Assembly (NCBI GenBank): GCA_050946835.1
Contig: JBMNVN010000001.1
Coordinates: 558,001 to 622,000 of the forward strand
DNA: 64,000 nt
From: UBA1447 sp002329225
GTDB lineage: Bacteria; Bacillota; Clostridia; Oscillospirales; Acutalibacteraceae
Reading direction: 5' to 3'
Shown here: positions 23,191-30,377 of the stretch, in pieces
Layout: each line of letters starts with the position of its first letter
Numbering within the stretch: position 1 is the first letter of the stretch
Made by a program: the position numbers and the translations under genes
Notes under the pieces: generated by a model
Database searches by the model: none
What the model was told of the DNA's origin: nothing
What the model saw: the letters and a program-made list of their open reading frames with translations, nothing else

Positions 23191-24393
23191 ATGACTATCA
23201 ACGAACTGCGCGAAAAGCGTAACCAGGCTTGGGAGGCCGCAAAGGCATTTGTGGAAACCAAGCGCGACAAGGACGGTCTGCTTTCCGATGAGGATGCAAA
23301 GACCTATGCACAGATGGAGAAGAAGGTTCAGGACTTCGGTGCTGAAATTGAGCGTATGGAGGCTATGGCAGCTATGGATGCACAGCTTTCCAAACCTACC
23401 TCTGCTCCTATCACTGAAAAGCCTATGAACGGCAAGGCTATGGACGGTCAGAAGGCAAAGACTGGACGTGCTTCTGATGCCTACAAGGACGGTATGCTCA
23501 AGGCTCTCCGTACAAACTTCCGTAATGTGTCCAATGTTCTCCAGGAGGGCGTGGATGCTGACGGCGGTTACCTTGTACCCGAAGAGTATGACACTCGTTT
23601 GATTGAGGCATTGGAGGAAGAGAACATCTTCCGTAAGCTGGGCCACACCATCACTACAAGCGGTGAGCGTAAAATCAACATCGCTGCCACTAAGCCTGCG
23701 GCTGCGTGGATTGACGAGGGTGAGGAACTCACCTGGGGTGATGCAAAATTCGCCCAGATTAACCTGGATGCTCACAAACTCCATGTTGCCGTTAAGGTGA
23801 CCGAGGAACTTCTGTATGACAACGCTTTCGGTCTTGAGAATTACATCATCCGTCAGTTCTCCAAGGCTCTTGCAAATGCAGAAGAGGACGCATTCCTCAA
23901 CGGTACCGGTACTGGTCAGCCTTTGGGTCTGCTTGCTACCGATGGCGGTGCTGAAATTGGTGTGACTGCTGCATCTGCAACGGAAATCACTGCCGATGAA
24001 ATCATCGACCTTGTGTACTCCCTCAAGCGTCCTTACCGTAAGAACGCCAAGTTTATCTGCAACGACCAGACTTTGGCAGCTATCCGTAAGCTGACTGACA
24101 AGAACGGCCGTTACCTCTGGCAGGATTCCGTACAGGCGGGAGAACCCGGCAGACTCTTGGGTTATGAGGTATACACTTCTCCTTATTTCCCTGTAATCAC
24201 TGCGGGAATGCCTGCCATTGCTTTCGGTGACTACAGCTACTACAACATCGGTGACCGTGGTACCCGTTCTTTTGCGGAACTCAAGGAACTCTTCGCCGGA
24301 AACGGTATGGTCGGTTTTGTTGCCAAGGAGCGTGTGGACGGTAAGCTGGTACTTGCTGAAGCAGTAAAACTGCTCACTATGGCTACTGTCTAA
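23191..24393 (+). CDS. Major capsid protein, HK97 fold
   Basis: A 400-aa major capsid protein. Residues 1-105 are a charged coiled-coil delta domain (LREKRNQAWEAAKAFVETKR, MEKKVQDFGAEIERMEAM) that serves as built-in scaffold and is cleaved by the preceding protease. The shell domain follows, with EGVDADGGYLVPEEYDTRLI (about 117-136), EEDAFLNGTGTGQPLGLLAT and GDYSYYNIGDRGTRSFAELK. Lies 6 nt after the protease gene. GGAGGTAATTTATT ribosome region. Confidence 0.95.
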   Translation: MTINELREKRNQAWEAAKAFVETKRDKDGLLSDEDAKTYAQMEKKVQDFGAEIERMEAMAAMDAQLSKPTSAPITEKPMNGKAMDGQKAKTGRASDAYKDGMLKALRTNFRNVSNVLQEGVDADGGYLVPEEYDTRLIEALEEENIFRKLGHTITTSGERKINIAATKPAAAWIDEGEELTWGDAKFAQINLDAHKLHVAVKVTEELLYDNAFGLENYIIRQFSKALANAEEDAFLNGTGTGQPLGLLATDGGAEIGVTAASATEITADEIIDLVYSLKRPYRKNAKFICNDQTLAAIRKLTDKNGRYLWQDSVQAGEPGRLLGYEVYTSPYFPVITAGMPAIAFGDYSYYNIGDRGTRSFAELKELFAGNGMVGFVAKERVDGKLVLAEAVKLLTMATV

Positions 24394-24410
24394 GATGGGA
24401 GGTGGCAGTG

Positions 24411-24722
24411 ATGAGCGAACTTCTTACGAAAGTTAAGGAGAATCTGATACTGGAGCATTCGGTGGATGATGGACTGATTGAAAGGTTCATCACTGCCGCC
24501 GTTTCCTATGCGGAAAGCTATCAGCACATCGAGGCAGGATATTATACGGAAAATGCGATGCCCGCAACCACGGAACAAGCCGTGATTATGTTGGCATCAC
24601 ATTTCTATGAGTCAAGGGACGGCTCTACGGGCGGATTCTTTGCCGACAATGTGCAGGCAGGTCAGCAGGTATGGAACACGGTCAACCTTCTGTTAAGGCT
24701 CGACCGAGATTGGAAGGTGTGA
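24411..24722 (+). CDS. Head-tail connector, gp6-like
   Basis: A 103-aa helical protein in the position and style of HK97 gp6/DNA-packaging adaptors (VKENLILEHSVDDGLIERFI, YTENAMPATTEQAVIMLASH, YESRDGSTGG). It forms the ring below the portal. The start is ATG 24411, 8 nt past GGAGG; GTG codons at 24402 and 24408 overlap the ribosome site. Next gene starts after one base. Confidence 0.85.
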   Translation: MSELLTKVKENLILEHSVDDGLIERFITAAVSYAESYQHIEAGYYTENAMPATTEQAVIMLASHFYESRDGSTGGFFADNVQAGQQVWNTVNLLLRLDRDWKV

Positions 24723-24723
24723 C

Positions 24724-25059
24724 ATGAGTTTCGGAAAAATGAACGGCTTTGCTGATATCGTCATTACAAAACGCATCAAGGACAGCGAGGGTTTCTCCAC
24801 AACGGCGGATGAAATCCTCGCCTCTGTCCGTGTGTACAGAGAAGGACGCCACGGAAGTGAAAGATGGGCAAACCTCGCTGCATTCTCCGAGGCGACTGAC
24901 CTGTTCCGCTTTCGCTGCATTCCCGGTCTTACCGTAACAACCGACCACATTTTGGTGTGTGAGGATGGCAGGTTTGAAATCACATCCGTGGAGGATGTAA
25001 AAGGGCGTGGAATGTATACGGAGGTGCTTGCGAAAAAGGTGGTGGCAACAAGTGGCTAA
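24724..25059 (+). CDS. Head closure / stopper protein, SPP1 gp16-like
   Basis: A 111-aa beta-rich protein typical of phage head-tail joining stoppers (MNGFADIVITKRIKDSEGFS, ADEILASVRVYREGRHGSER, FRCIPGLTVTTDHILVCEDG, FEITSVEDVKGRG). It seals the head after packaging and links to the tail. Starts one base after the gp6-like gene, and its end overlaps the next start by 8 bases. Confidence 0.85.
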   Translation: MSFGKMNGFADIVITKRIKDSEGFSTTADEILASVRVYREGRHGSERWANLAAFSEATDLFRFRCIPGLTVTTDHILVCEDGRFEITSVEDVKGRGMYTEVLAKKVVATSG

Positions 25060-25483
25060 AGTGGATATCAAAATGCCGGAAGAGTTTTTGCAGCGTATCT
25101 CAAGGCTCGGTTCTGATTTTGACCCCGTTGCCGAAAAGGTACTGGAAGCCGGAGGCGAGATAGTTCTTGCCAAGGCACAGAGCAACCTGTCCTCTGTGGT
25201 GGGTAATGGTACAAAGTACGAATCCCGATCCACAGGAGAATTAGAGTCGGCGCTTGGTCTGTCCTCTGTGAAGATGGATAAGAACGGTAACCACAATATC
25301 AAGGTTGGTTTTGCAGAACCCCGCCGTGATGGTGTCAGCAACGCAAAACTCGCCAATATCATCGAATACGGCAAACACGGGCAGCCTGCCAAACCTTTTA
25401 TGAAACCTGCAAAAACGGCATCCCGTGCTGCCTGTATCAGTGCCATGCAGGATAAATTTGAAGAGGAGGTCAGAAAGCTGTGA
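25052..25483 (+). CDS. HK97 gp10-like head-tail joining protein
   Basis: A 143-aa protein of the HK97-gp10 family: VDIKMPEEFLQRISRLG, EKVLEAGGEIVLAKAQSNLS, STGELESALGLSS and IIEYGKHGQPAKPFMKPA, the last being the family signature. It joins the tail terminator to the head connector. Start taken at GTG 25052, overlapping the end of the stopper gene; upstream codons duplicate that gene in another frame. The 3' end overlaps the next GTG by 4 bases. Confidence 0.9.
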   Translation: MAKVDIKMPEEFLQRISRLGSDFDPVAEKVLEAGGEIVLAKAQSNLSSVVGNGTKYESRSTGELESALGLSSVKMDKNGNHNIKVGFAEPRRDGVSNAKLANIIEYGKHGQPAKPFMKPAKTASRAACISAMQDKFEEEVRKL

Positions 25484-25821
25484 GTGTACTTTCAGATATC
25501 AATACGGCTCTGGAGCCTTTGGGCATTCCTTTGGAAACAGGAGTGTTCCATGACGAGGCGCCGGATAAATATATCGTGGTAGTGCCTATGGCAGACAGCT
25601 TTGAACTTCATGCAGACAACACTCCCAGATGTGATGTCCAGGAGGCACGAATTTCCCTGTATGCCAAAGGCAGTTATACCAAAGAGAAAAATACAATCAT
25701 CCGTGCCTTGCTTGGTGCGGATTTTACCATAACTGACCGAAGATACATCGGTTATGAAACAGAAACAGGCTACTTCCATTACAACGTGGATGTGGCAAAA
25801 CATTATGAAATGGAGGAATAA
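25480..25821 (+). CDS. Tail terminator-like protein
   Basis: A 113-aa alpha/beta protein placed between gp10-like and major tail protein genes, where the tail terminator (gpU or gp17-like) normally lies. Seen: DINTALEPLGIPLETGVFHD, DKYIVVVPMADSFELHADNT and ETGYFHYNVDVAKHYEMEE. It ends tail growth and docks the tail to the head. GTG start overlapping the previous stop (GTGA). Confidence 0.8.
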   Translation: MSVLSDINTALEPLGIPLETGVFHDEAPDKYIVVVPMADSFELHADNTPRCDVQEARISLYAKGSYTKEKNTIIRALLGADFTITDRRYIGYETETGYFHYNVDVAKHYEMEE

Positions 25822-25824
25822 TCA

Positions 25825-26421
25825 ATGGCTACTATTGGTCTTGACAAACTGTATTATGCCAAAATCACCGAAGATGAAAACAGCAATGAAACCTATGATT
25901 CTCCGGTACAGTTGGCAAAGGCGATGACCGCCGACCTCTCCGTGGAGCTTGCGGAGGCAACCCTTTATGCCGATGACGGTGCATCGGAAATTGTAAAGGA
26001 ATTCAAAAACGGTACACTTTCCCTTGGCGTGGATGATATCGGTGCTGCCGTGGCATCCGACCTTACCGGAGCAACCATCGATGCCAATGGCGTTGTGGTG
26101 TCCACAAGTGAAGATGGCGGTGACCCTGTTGCCGTAGGTTTCCGTGCGAAGAAATCCAACGGCAAGTACAAGTATTACTGGCTCTACCGTGTGAAATTCG
26201 GTATCCCTGCCACAAATCTTGCTACCAAGGGTGACAGCATTACTTTCTCTACTCCGACCATCGAGGGTACTATCTTACGCCGTAACAAAGTGGACGGTCA
26301 GAATAAGCATCCTTGGAAGGCAGAAGTGACTGAGGGCGATTCTGCTGTTGCAGCAGATATTATCACCAACTGGTATCAGGAAGTATATGAACCTTCCTAT
26401 ACTACGGAACAGGCTGAATAA
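25825..26421 (+). CDS. Major tail protein, phi13 type
   Basis: A 198-aa tail tube protein. ATIGLDKLYYAKITEDENSN at the start and YDSPVQLAKAMTADLSVELA, followed by LYADDGASEIVKEFKNGTLS, are the usual signature of phi13-type major tail proteins in Gram-positive siphophages. It polymerises round the tape measure. GGAGGA ribosome site 6-7 nt before ATG; 3 nt after the tail terminator gene. Confidence 0.93.
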   Translation: MATIGLDKLYYAKITEDENSNETYDSPVQLAKAMTADLSVELAEATLYADDGASEIVKEFKNGTLSLGVDDIGAAVASDLTGATIDANGVVVSTSEDGGDPVAVGFRAKKSNGKYKYYWLYRVKFGIPATNLATKGDSITFSTPTIEGTILRRNKVDGQNKHPWKAEVTEGDSAVAADIITNWYQEVYEPSYTTEQAE

Positions 26422-26435
26422 GGAGGGTTTGACAC

Positions 26436-26819
26436 ATGGATAAAGAACGCACGGCAATTATCAATATTGGTGGTGACGAGTATACTTTGCTCCTTACTAC
26501 CAAGGCAACAAAGGAAATCGCAGGACGCTACGGCGGTCTTGAGAACCTTGGCGATAAGCTGATGAAATCCGAAAACTTCGAGATGGCTATTGGTGAAATC
26601 GTATGGCTGATTACCTTGCTTGCCAATCAGTCCATCCTTGTCCACAATCTGAAGAACAAGGAAAACAAAAAGGATGTCCTTACAGAGGAGATGGTGGAAC
26701 TTCTGACCACACCTTTGGATCTGGCTGATTACAAGTCTGCCATTACCGAGGCTTTGTATAAGGGCACCAAGCGAAATGTGGTCAGTGAGGCTGACTCAAA
26801 AAACGTGGCGGTCGAGTAA
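26436..26819 (+). CDS. Tail assembly chaperone gpG (short frame)
   Basis: A 127-aa protein (TAIINIGGDEYTLLLTTKAT, GGLENLGDKLMKSENFEMAI) that acts as the short chaperone coating the tape measure during tail assembly. Near its end, A AAA AAC at 26798-26804 lets some ribosomes slip back one base and make the longer gpGT form. AAGGAGG ribosome site. Confidence 0.92.
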   Translation: MDKERTAIINIGGDEYTLLLTTKATKEIAGRYGGLENLGDKLMKSENFEMAIGEIVWLITLLANQSILVHNLKNKENKKDVLTEEMVELLTTPLDLADYKSAITEALYKGTKRNVVSEADSKNVAVE

Positions 26820-27007
26820 GTGACGAAGAGTTATTTACTCGACTTTTATATTACGGCATCGCCCACCTAAATCTGACGCAGGATGAGGTGTGGCTGATGC
26901 CGTTTGGTTTGCTCCTGGATTTGTGGGAGTGCCACAAACAGTATAACGGGCTTGCGAAGCCTGTAAGGGAATATTTCATTGATGACATTATTCCTGCCGG
27001 AATCTGA
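26436..27007 (+). CDS. Tail assembly chaperone gpGT (-1 frameshift fusion)
   Basis: The first 123 codons match gpG. After a -1 slip on A AAA AAC, reading resumes with CGT at 26804 and runs RGGRVSDEELFTRLLYYGIA, then HLNLTQDEVWLMPFGLLLDL, to the stop at 27005-27007, about 190 aa in total. The extra domain binds the tail tube protein while the gpG part binds the tape measure. The second frame has no ATG or ribosome site near its 5' end, so only a frameshift explains it. The tape measure gene follows 17 nt later, as in lambda and many siphophages. Confidence 0.92.
26798..26804 (+). promoter_or_regulatory. Programmed -1 frameshift site A AAA AAC
   Basis: The heptamer is exactly in phase with the gpG frame (codons TCA AAA AAC), matching the X XXY YYZ rule. 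The 0-frame stop (TAA 26817-26819) lies 12 bases after the heptamer. A clear 3' stimulatory hairpin is not obvious by eye. Confidence 0.9.
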
Positions 27008-27024
27008 TGAAGGAGGTGGTTTAA

Positions 27025-29580
27025 GTGGCAGATGATTTTGGCTTAAAAATCGGTCTTGAGGGCGAAAAAGAATTCAAGAAGGCATTGTCCGAAATCAATC
27101 AGTCCTTCAAGGTTCTTGGCTCGGAAATGAAAGTGGTGCAGTCACAATTCGATAAAAACGACAGTTCCGTGGAAGCACTCACGGCAAGAAACCAGGTGCT
27201 GAATAAGGAAATCGAGGCACAGAAGCAGAAAATCGAAACCCTTCGTTCTGCCCTTGCCAATGCCTCTGAGTCTTTCGGAGAAAACGACCGAAGGACTCAG
27301 CAGTGGCAGATTCAGCTTAACAATGCTACGGCGGCGCTCAACGATATGGAGCGTGAACTTGACCGCAACAATGCTGCACTTGATGATGCCGAGCGTGAAA
27401 TGGATGATGTTGTTGACAGTGCCGACGATATGAGTGAGGAACTGGACGATGCAGGAGATTCCGCTGAAAAGAACAAGGGTAAATTTGAAAGCCTCGGTTC
27501 TGTTCTAAAAGGTGTTGGTGTGGCAATGGGAGCGGTGGTCACGGCTGCCGCTGCCGCCGCAGTTTCCCTTGGAAAAGCAGTGGTGGAATCCTACGCAGAA
27601 TATGAGCAGTTGGTCGGCGGTGTCGATACGCTGTTTAAGGATTCCTCTGCTGCGTTGCAGGAATATGCAAACAACGCCTATAAGACGGCGGGTATGTCGG
27701 CAAACGACTATATGTCCACGGTCACATCTTTTTCTGCCTCCCTTATTTCTTCCCTTGGAGGAGATACCGAGGCGGCAGTAAAGTATGCGGATATGGCCAT
27801 TACCGATATGGCGGATAATGCCAATAAGATGGGTACGGATATCGGACTCATCCAGAACGCATACCAGGGATTTGCCAAGCAGAACTATACGATGCTGGAC
27901 AACTTGAAACTCGGCTACGGCGGCACCAAGACCGAAATGGAGCGTCTGCTTGCCGATGCACAGGCGATTTCCGGCATTGAGTATGACATCAGTTCTTATG
28001 CAGATGTGGTTTCTGCCATCCATGTGATTCAAGAGAGCATGGGTGTGGCGGGTGCAACGGCAGCAGAGGCGGAACACACCATTGAGGGTTCTTTGAACTC
28101 CATGAAGGCCGCCATCGATAACCTTATCGTAGGTTTCGGTAATGCTGATGCAGACATTGAAATGCTCTGCAACAATGTGGTGGATGCGTTCCAGGATGTG
28201 CTGACCAACATCACTCCCGTGATTGAAAACATCATAGCAGCACTGCCTACGGCTCTGAACGCCCTGCTTGCAACGGTGGGAGAACTTCTTCCGACACTTT
28301 TGGATACCGTGGTTGACCTGTTTTCGCAGGTGCTGAATACCATACTTACCATGCTGCCGGAACTTATCCCCGTGGTAATCGATGCACTGATGACCATCGT
28401 AAACACGCTGATTGAAAATCTGCCGTTGCTGATTGATGTGGCCATTCAGATAGTGATGTCTTTGGTGCAGGGAATCGGCGAGGCACTTCCTACGCTGATT
28501 CCCACAGCAGTACAGGCGGTCATTACCATTGTGCAGAGTCTGATTGACAGCCTGCCGATGATTTTGGACGCAGCATTGCAGTTGATTATGGGATTGGCAC
28601 AGGGACTGCTTGATGCAATTCCCGTGCTGATTGAGGCTCTGCCTTCCATTATCCTTGCCATCGTGGAATTTGTCATCGGTGCGATTCCGCAGATTATCGA
28701 TGCAGGCATTCAGCTTTTGACCTCTTTGGTATCTGCGTTGCCGGAAATCATTGTGGCAATTGTGGAGGCAATCCCGCAGATTATTGAGGGCATCATCACT
28801 GCCGTGCTTGGCTCTATCCCTCAGATTATCCAGGCGGGTATTGACCTTTTGGTTGCACTTATCCAGGCACTGCCGGAAATCATCACAACCATTGTGGCTG
28901 CAATCCCGGAAATCATCGGTTCTGTGGTAAATGCCCTTATAAACAGCATACCGCAAATCGTACAGGCAGGTGTGACGCTCTTTGTTTCCTTAATAAAAAA
29001 CCTGCCGACCATCATAGTGGAAATCGTAAAAGCCGTGCCGCAGATTCTGTCCGGTTTGGTATCGGCGTTCGGAAAAGGTGTATCTCAGCTTGCCAGTGTC
29101 GGTGCAAACCTTGTAAAGGGTCTGTGGCAGGGTATCCAGTCCCTTGCCGGATGGCTTTGGGATAAGGTGTCCGGTTGGATTTCTTCCATCTGGGATGGCA
29201 TCTGTGACTTCTTCGGTATTCACTCGCCTTCGGATGAGATGGCGTGGATTGGTGAAATGCTTGTGGAAGGTCTGGCAGGCTCCATCAATACCAATGGTAA
29301 AGATGCGGTTGCTGCAGCTGAAGGTATGAGCAAGGACATCAACGATGTGATGCACAGCCTTGCCGATGATATGACCACGGCACTTCCTACGGACTTTAGT
29401 GTGAATGGTACGGTCAACCGTAATGATACGGTATCCGGTGCAGGATTCGGTGGCGGTGCCCTTATCACCATTCAGCAGATGATTGTCCGAAGCGAAGAGG
29501 ATATCCGCAAGATTTCCCAAGAACTTTACAACTTGATTCAGAGTGGCTCCCGTGCACAGGGACACTTCACTACAGCATAA
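27025..29580 (+). CDS. Tape measure protein
   Basis: An 851-aa tape measure protein that sets tail length and is injected with the DNA. Residues 1-150 are a charged coiled coil (LKIGLEGEKEFKKALSEINQ, VVQSQFDKNDSSVEALTARN); 165-190 is Ala-rich and hydrophobic; 195-400 resembles the usual conserved region (EQLVGGVDTLFKDSSAALQE, TEMERLLADAQAISG). Residues about 410-685 are hydrophobic tandem repeats (see 28260-29080). A Trp-rich stretch follows (LWQGIQSLAGWLWDKVSGWI). GTG start after AAGGAGGTGG. Confidence 0.95.
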   Translation: MADDFGLKIGLEGEKEFKKALSEINQSFKVLGSEMKVVQSQFDKNDSSVEALTARNQVLNKEIEAQKQKIETLRSALANASESFGENDRRTQQWQIQLNNATAALNDMERELDRNNAALDDAEREMDDVVDSADDMSEELDDAGDSAEKNKGKFESLGSVLKGVGVAMGAVVTAAAAAAVSLGKAVVESYAEYEQLVGGVDTLFKDSSAALQEYANNAYKTAGMSANDYMSTVTSFSASLISSLGGDTEAAVKYADMAITDMADNANKMGTDIGLIQNAYQGFAKQNYTMLDNLKLGYGGTKTEMERLLADAQAISGIEYDISSYADVVSAIHVIQESMGVAGATAAEAEHTIEGSLNSMKAAIDNLIVGFGNADADIEMLCNNVVDAFQDVLTNITPVIENIIAALPTALNALLATVGELLPTLLDTVVDLFSQVLNTILTMLPELIPVVIDALMTIVNTLIENLPLLIDVAIQIVMSLVQGIGEALPTLIPTAVQAVITIVQSLIDSLPMILDAALQLIMGLAQGLLDAIPVLIEALPSIILAIVEFVIGAIPQIIDAGIQLLTSLVSALPEIIVAIVEAIPQIIEGIITAVLGSIPQIIQAGIDLLVALIQALPEIITTIVAAIPEIIGSVVNALINSIPQIVQAGVTLFVSLIKNLPTIIVEIVKAVPQILSGLVSAFGKGVSQLASVGANLVKGLWQGIQSLAGWLWDKVSGWISSIWDGICDFFGIHSPSDEMAWIGEMLVEGLAGSINTNGKDAVAAAEGMSKDINDVMHSLADDMTTALPTDFSVNGTVNRNDTVSGAGFGGGALITIQQMIVRSEEDIRKISQELYNLIQSGSRAQGHFTTA
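28260..29080 (+). repeat. Hydrophobic amino-acid repeats in tape measure protein
   Basis: About 270 codons build degenerate units around LPEIIxAIVxAIPQII and GSIPQIIQAGIDLLVALI, with a period close to 38-40 residues and half-units near 20. The repeat is visible in protein more than in DNA. It likely forms the long membrane-active or tube-filling helix stack. Open frames on the opposite strand here (one of 483 codons) arise from this periodicity. Confidence 0.8.
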
Positions 29581-29596
29581 AGGAGGGTTTTGACCT

Positions 29597-30373
29597 ATGG
29601 GTTTTATTTTTAATGACATTACGTCGGGCAGCATGGGCATCAAAGCCCGCCTGACTTCATGGCAGGTGTGTGGTAAGATGCGTAATTTTACCACCACCGT
29701 GCCGGGTAAATACGGTGTTGCAGACTTCGGTGCTGACTTCGATTATCGTGAAATCACTGTCCACTGCAACATTTATCCGAAACACAACTTTACGGCATTG
29801 GTATCTGCCCTGGACGATATTGCAGCGTGGCTTGACCCTGTGCAGGGGTTACGCCAGCTTATTTTTGACGATGTGCCGGACAGATATTTTATGGCAAGGC
29901 TTAATGATGCGGTGGACTGTGAAAGGCTTGTGTGCTCGGCAGGTTCTTTTGATTTGAAGTTTTTCTGCCCAGACCCTTTCGGTTATGCCATCACGGATGA
30001 AACCTTCTTCATCACGGAGGAAGGCTCTCACACCGTGACCCGTGCAATCGGCAATATTGAGTCGTTGCCTATATACCGTATCAGCGGTGTGGTAACCGCT
30101 GGGGCAAGCAATTATATCAGCATTACCACAAACGGCTCGGAACTGAAAATCGTAAACGCAACCCTCTCTGAAGGAGAAACCCTGGTTGTGGATACGGATA
30201 AAATGACTGCCTATGTGGTGGATGAAAACGGCGAGACACTCCGAAACGGTCTGCCGTATTTACAGGAACTGAACTTTCCGACCCTTGTTGTTGGAGATAA
30301 CACCGTCACCGTGGAGATAAGCAACGCCACACTGACGGAATTACAAATCGAGGCTAAGAACAGATGGAGGTGA
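29597..30373 (+). CDS. Distal tail protein (Dit), siphovirus type
   Basis: A 258-aa Dit protein that caps the tail tube and forms the hub of the baseplate. N-terminal half: FIFNDITSGSMGIKARLTSW, PGKYGVADFGADFDYREITV; middle: WLDPVQGLRQLIFDDVPDRY; C-terminal galectin-like part: YRISGVVTAGASNYISITTN. Order after the tape measure is standard. AAGGAGGGTTTTGACCT ribosome region. Confidence 0.92.
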   Translation: MGFIFNDITSGSMGIKARLTSWQVCGKMRNFTTTVPGKYGVADFGADFDYREITVHCNIYPKHNFTALVSALDDIAAWLDPVQGLRQLIFDDVPDRYFMARLNDAVDCERLVCSAGSFDLKFFCPDPFGYAITDETFFITEEGSHTVTRAIGNIESLPIYRISGVVTAGASNYISITTNGSELKIVNATLSEGETLVVDTDKMTAYVVDENGETLRNGLPYLQELNFPTLVVGDNTVTVEISNATLTELQIEAKNRWR

Positions 30374-30377
30374 CGGC

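Noticed and set aside
27505..28956. A 483-codon open frame on the - strand opposite the tape measure gene
   Set aside because: It arises from the periodic, stop-poor repeats of the tape measure; the product is rich in Cys, His and Asn, has no ribosome site and no domain.
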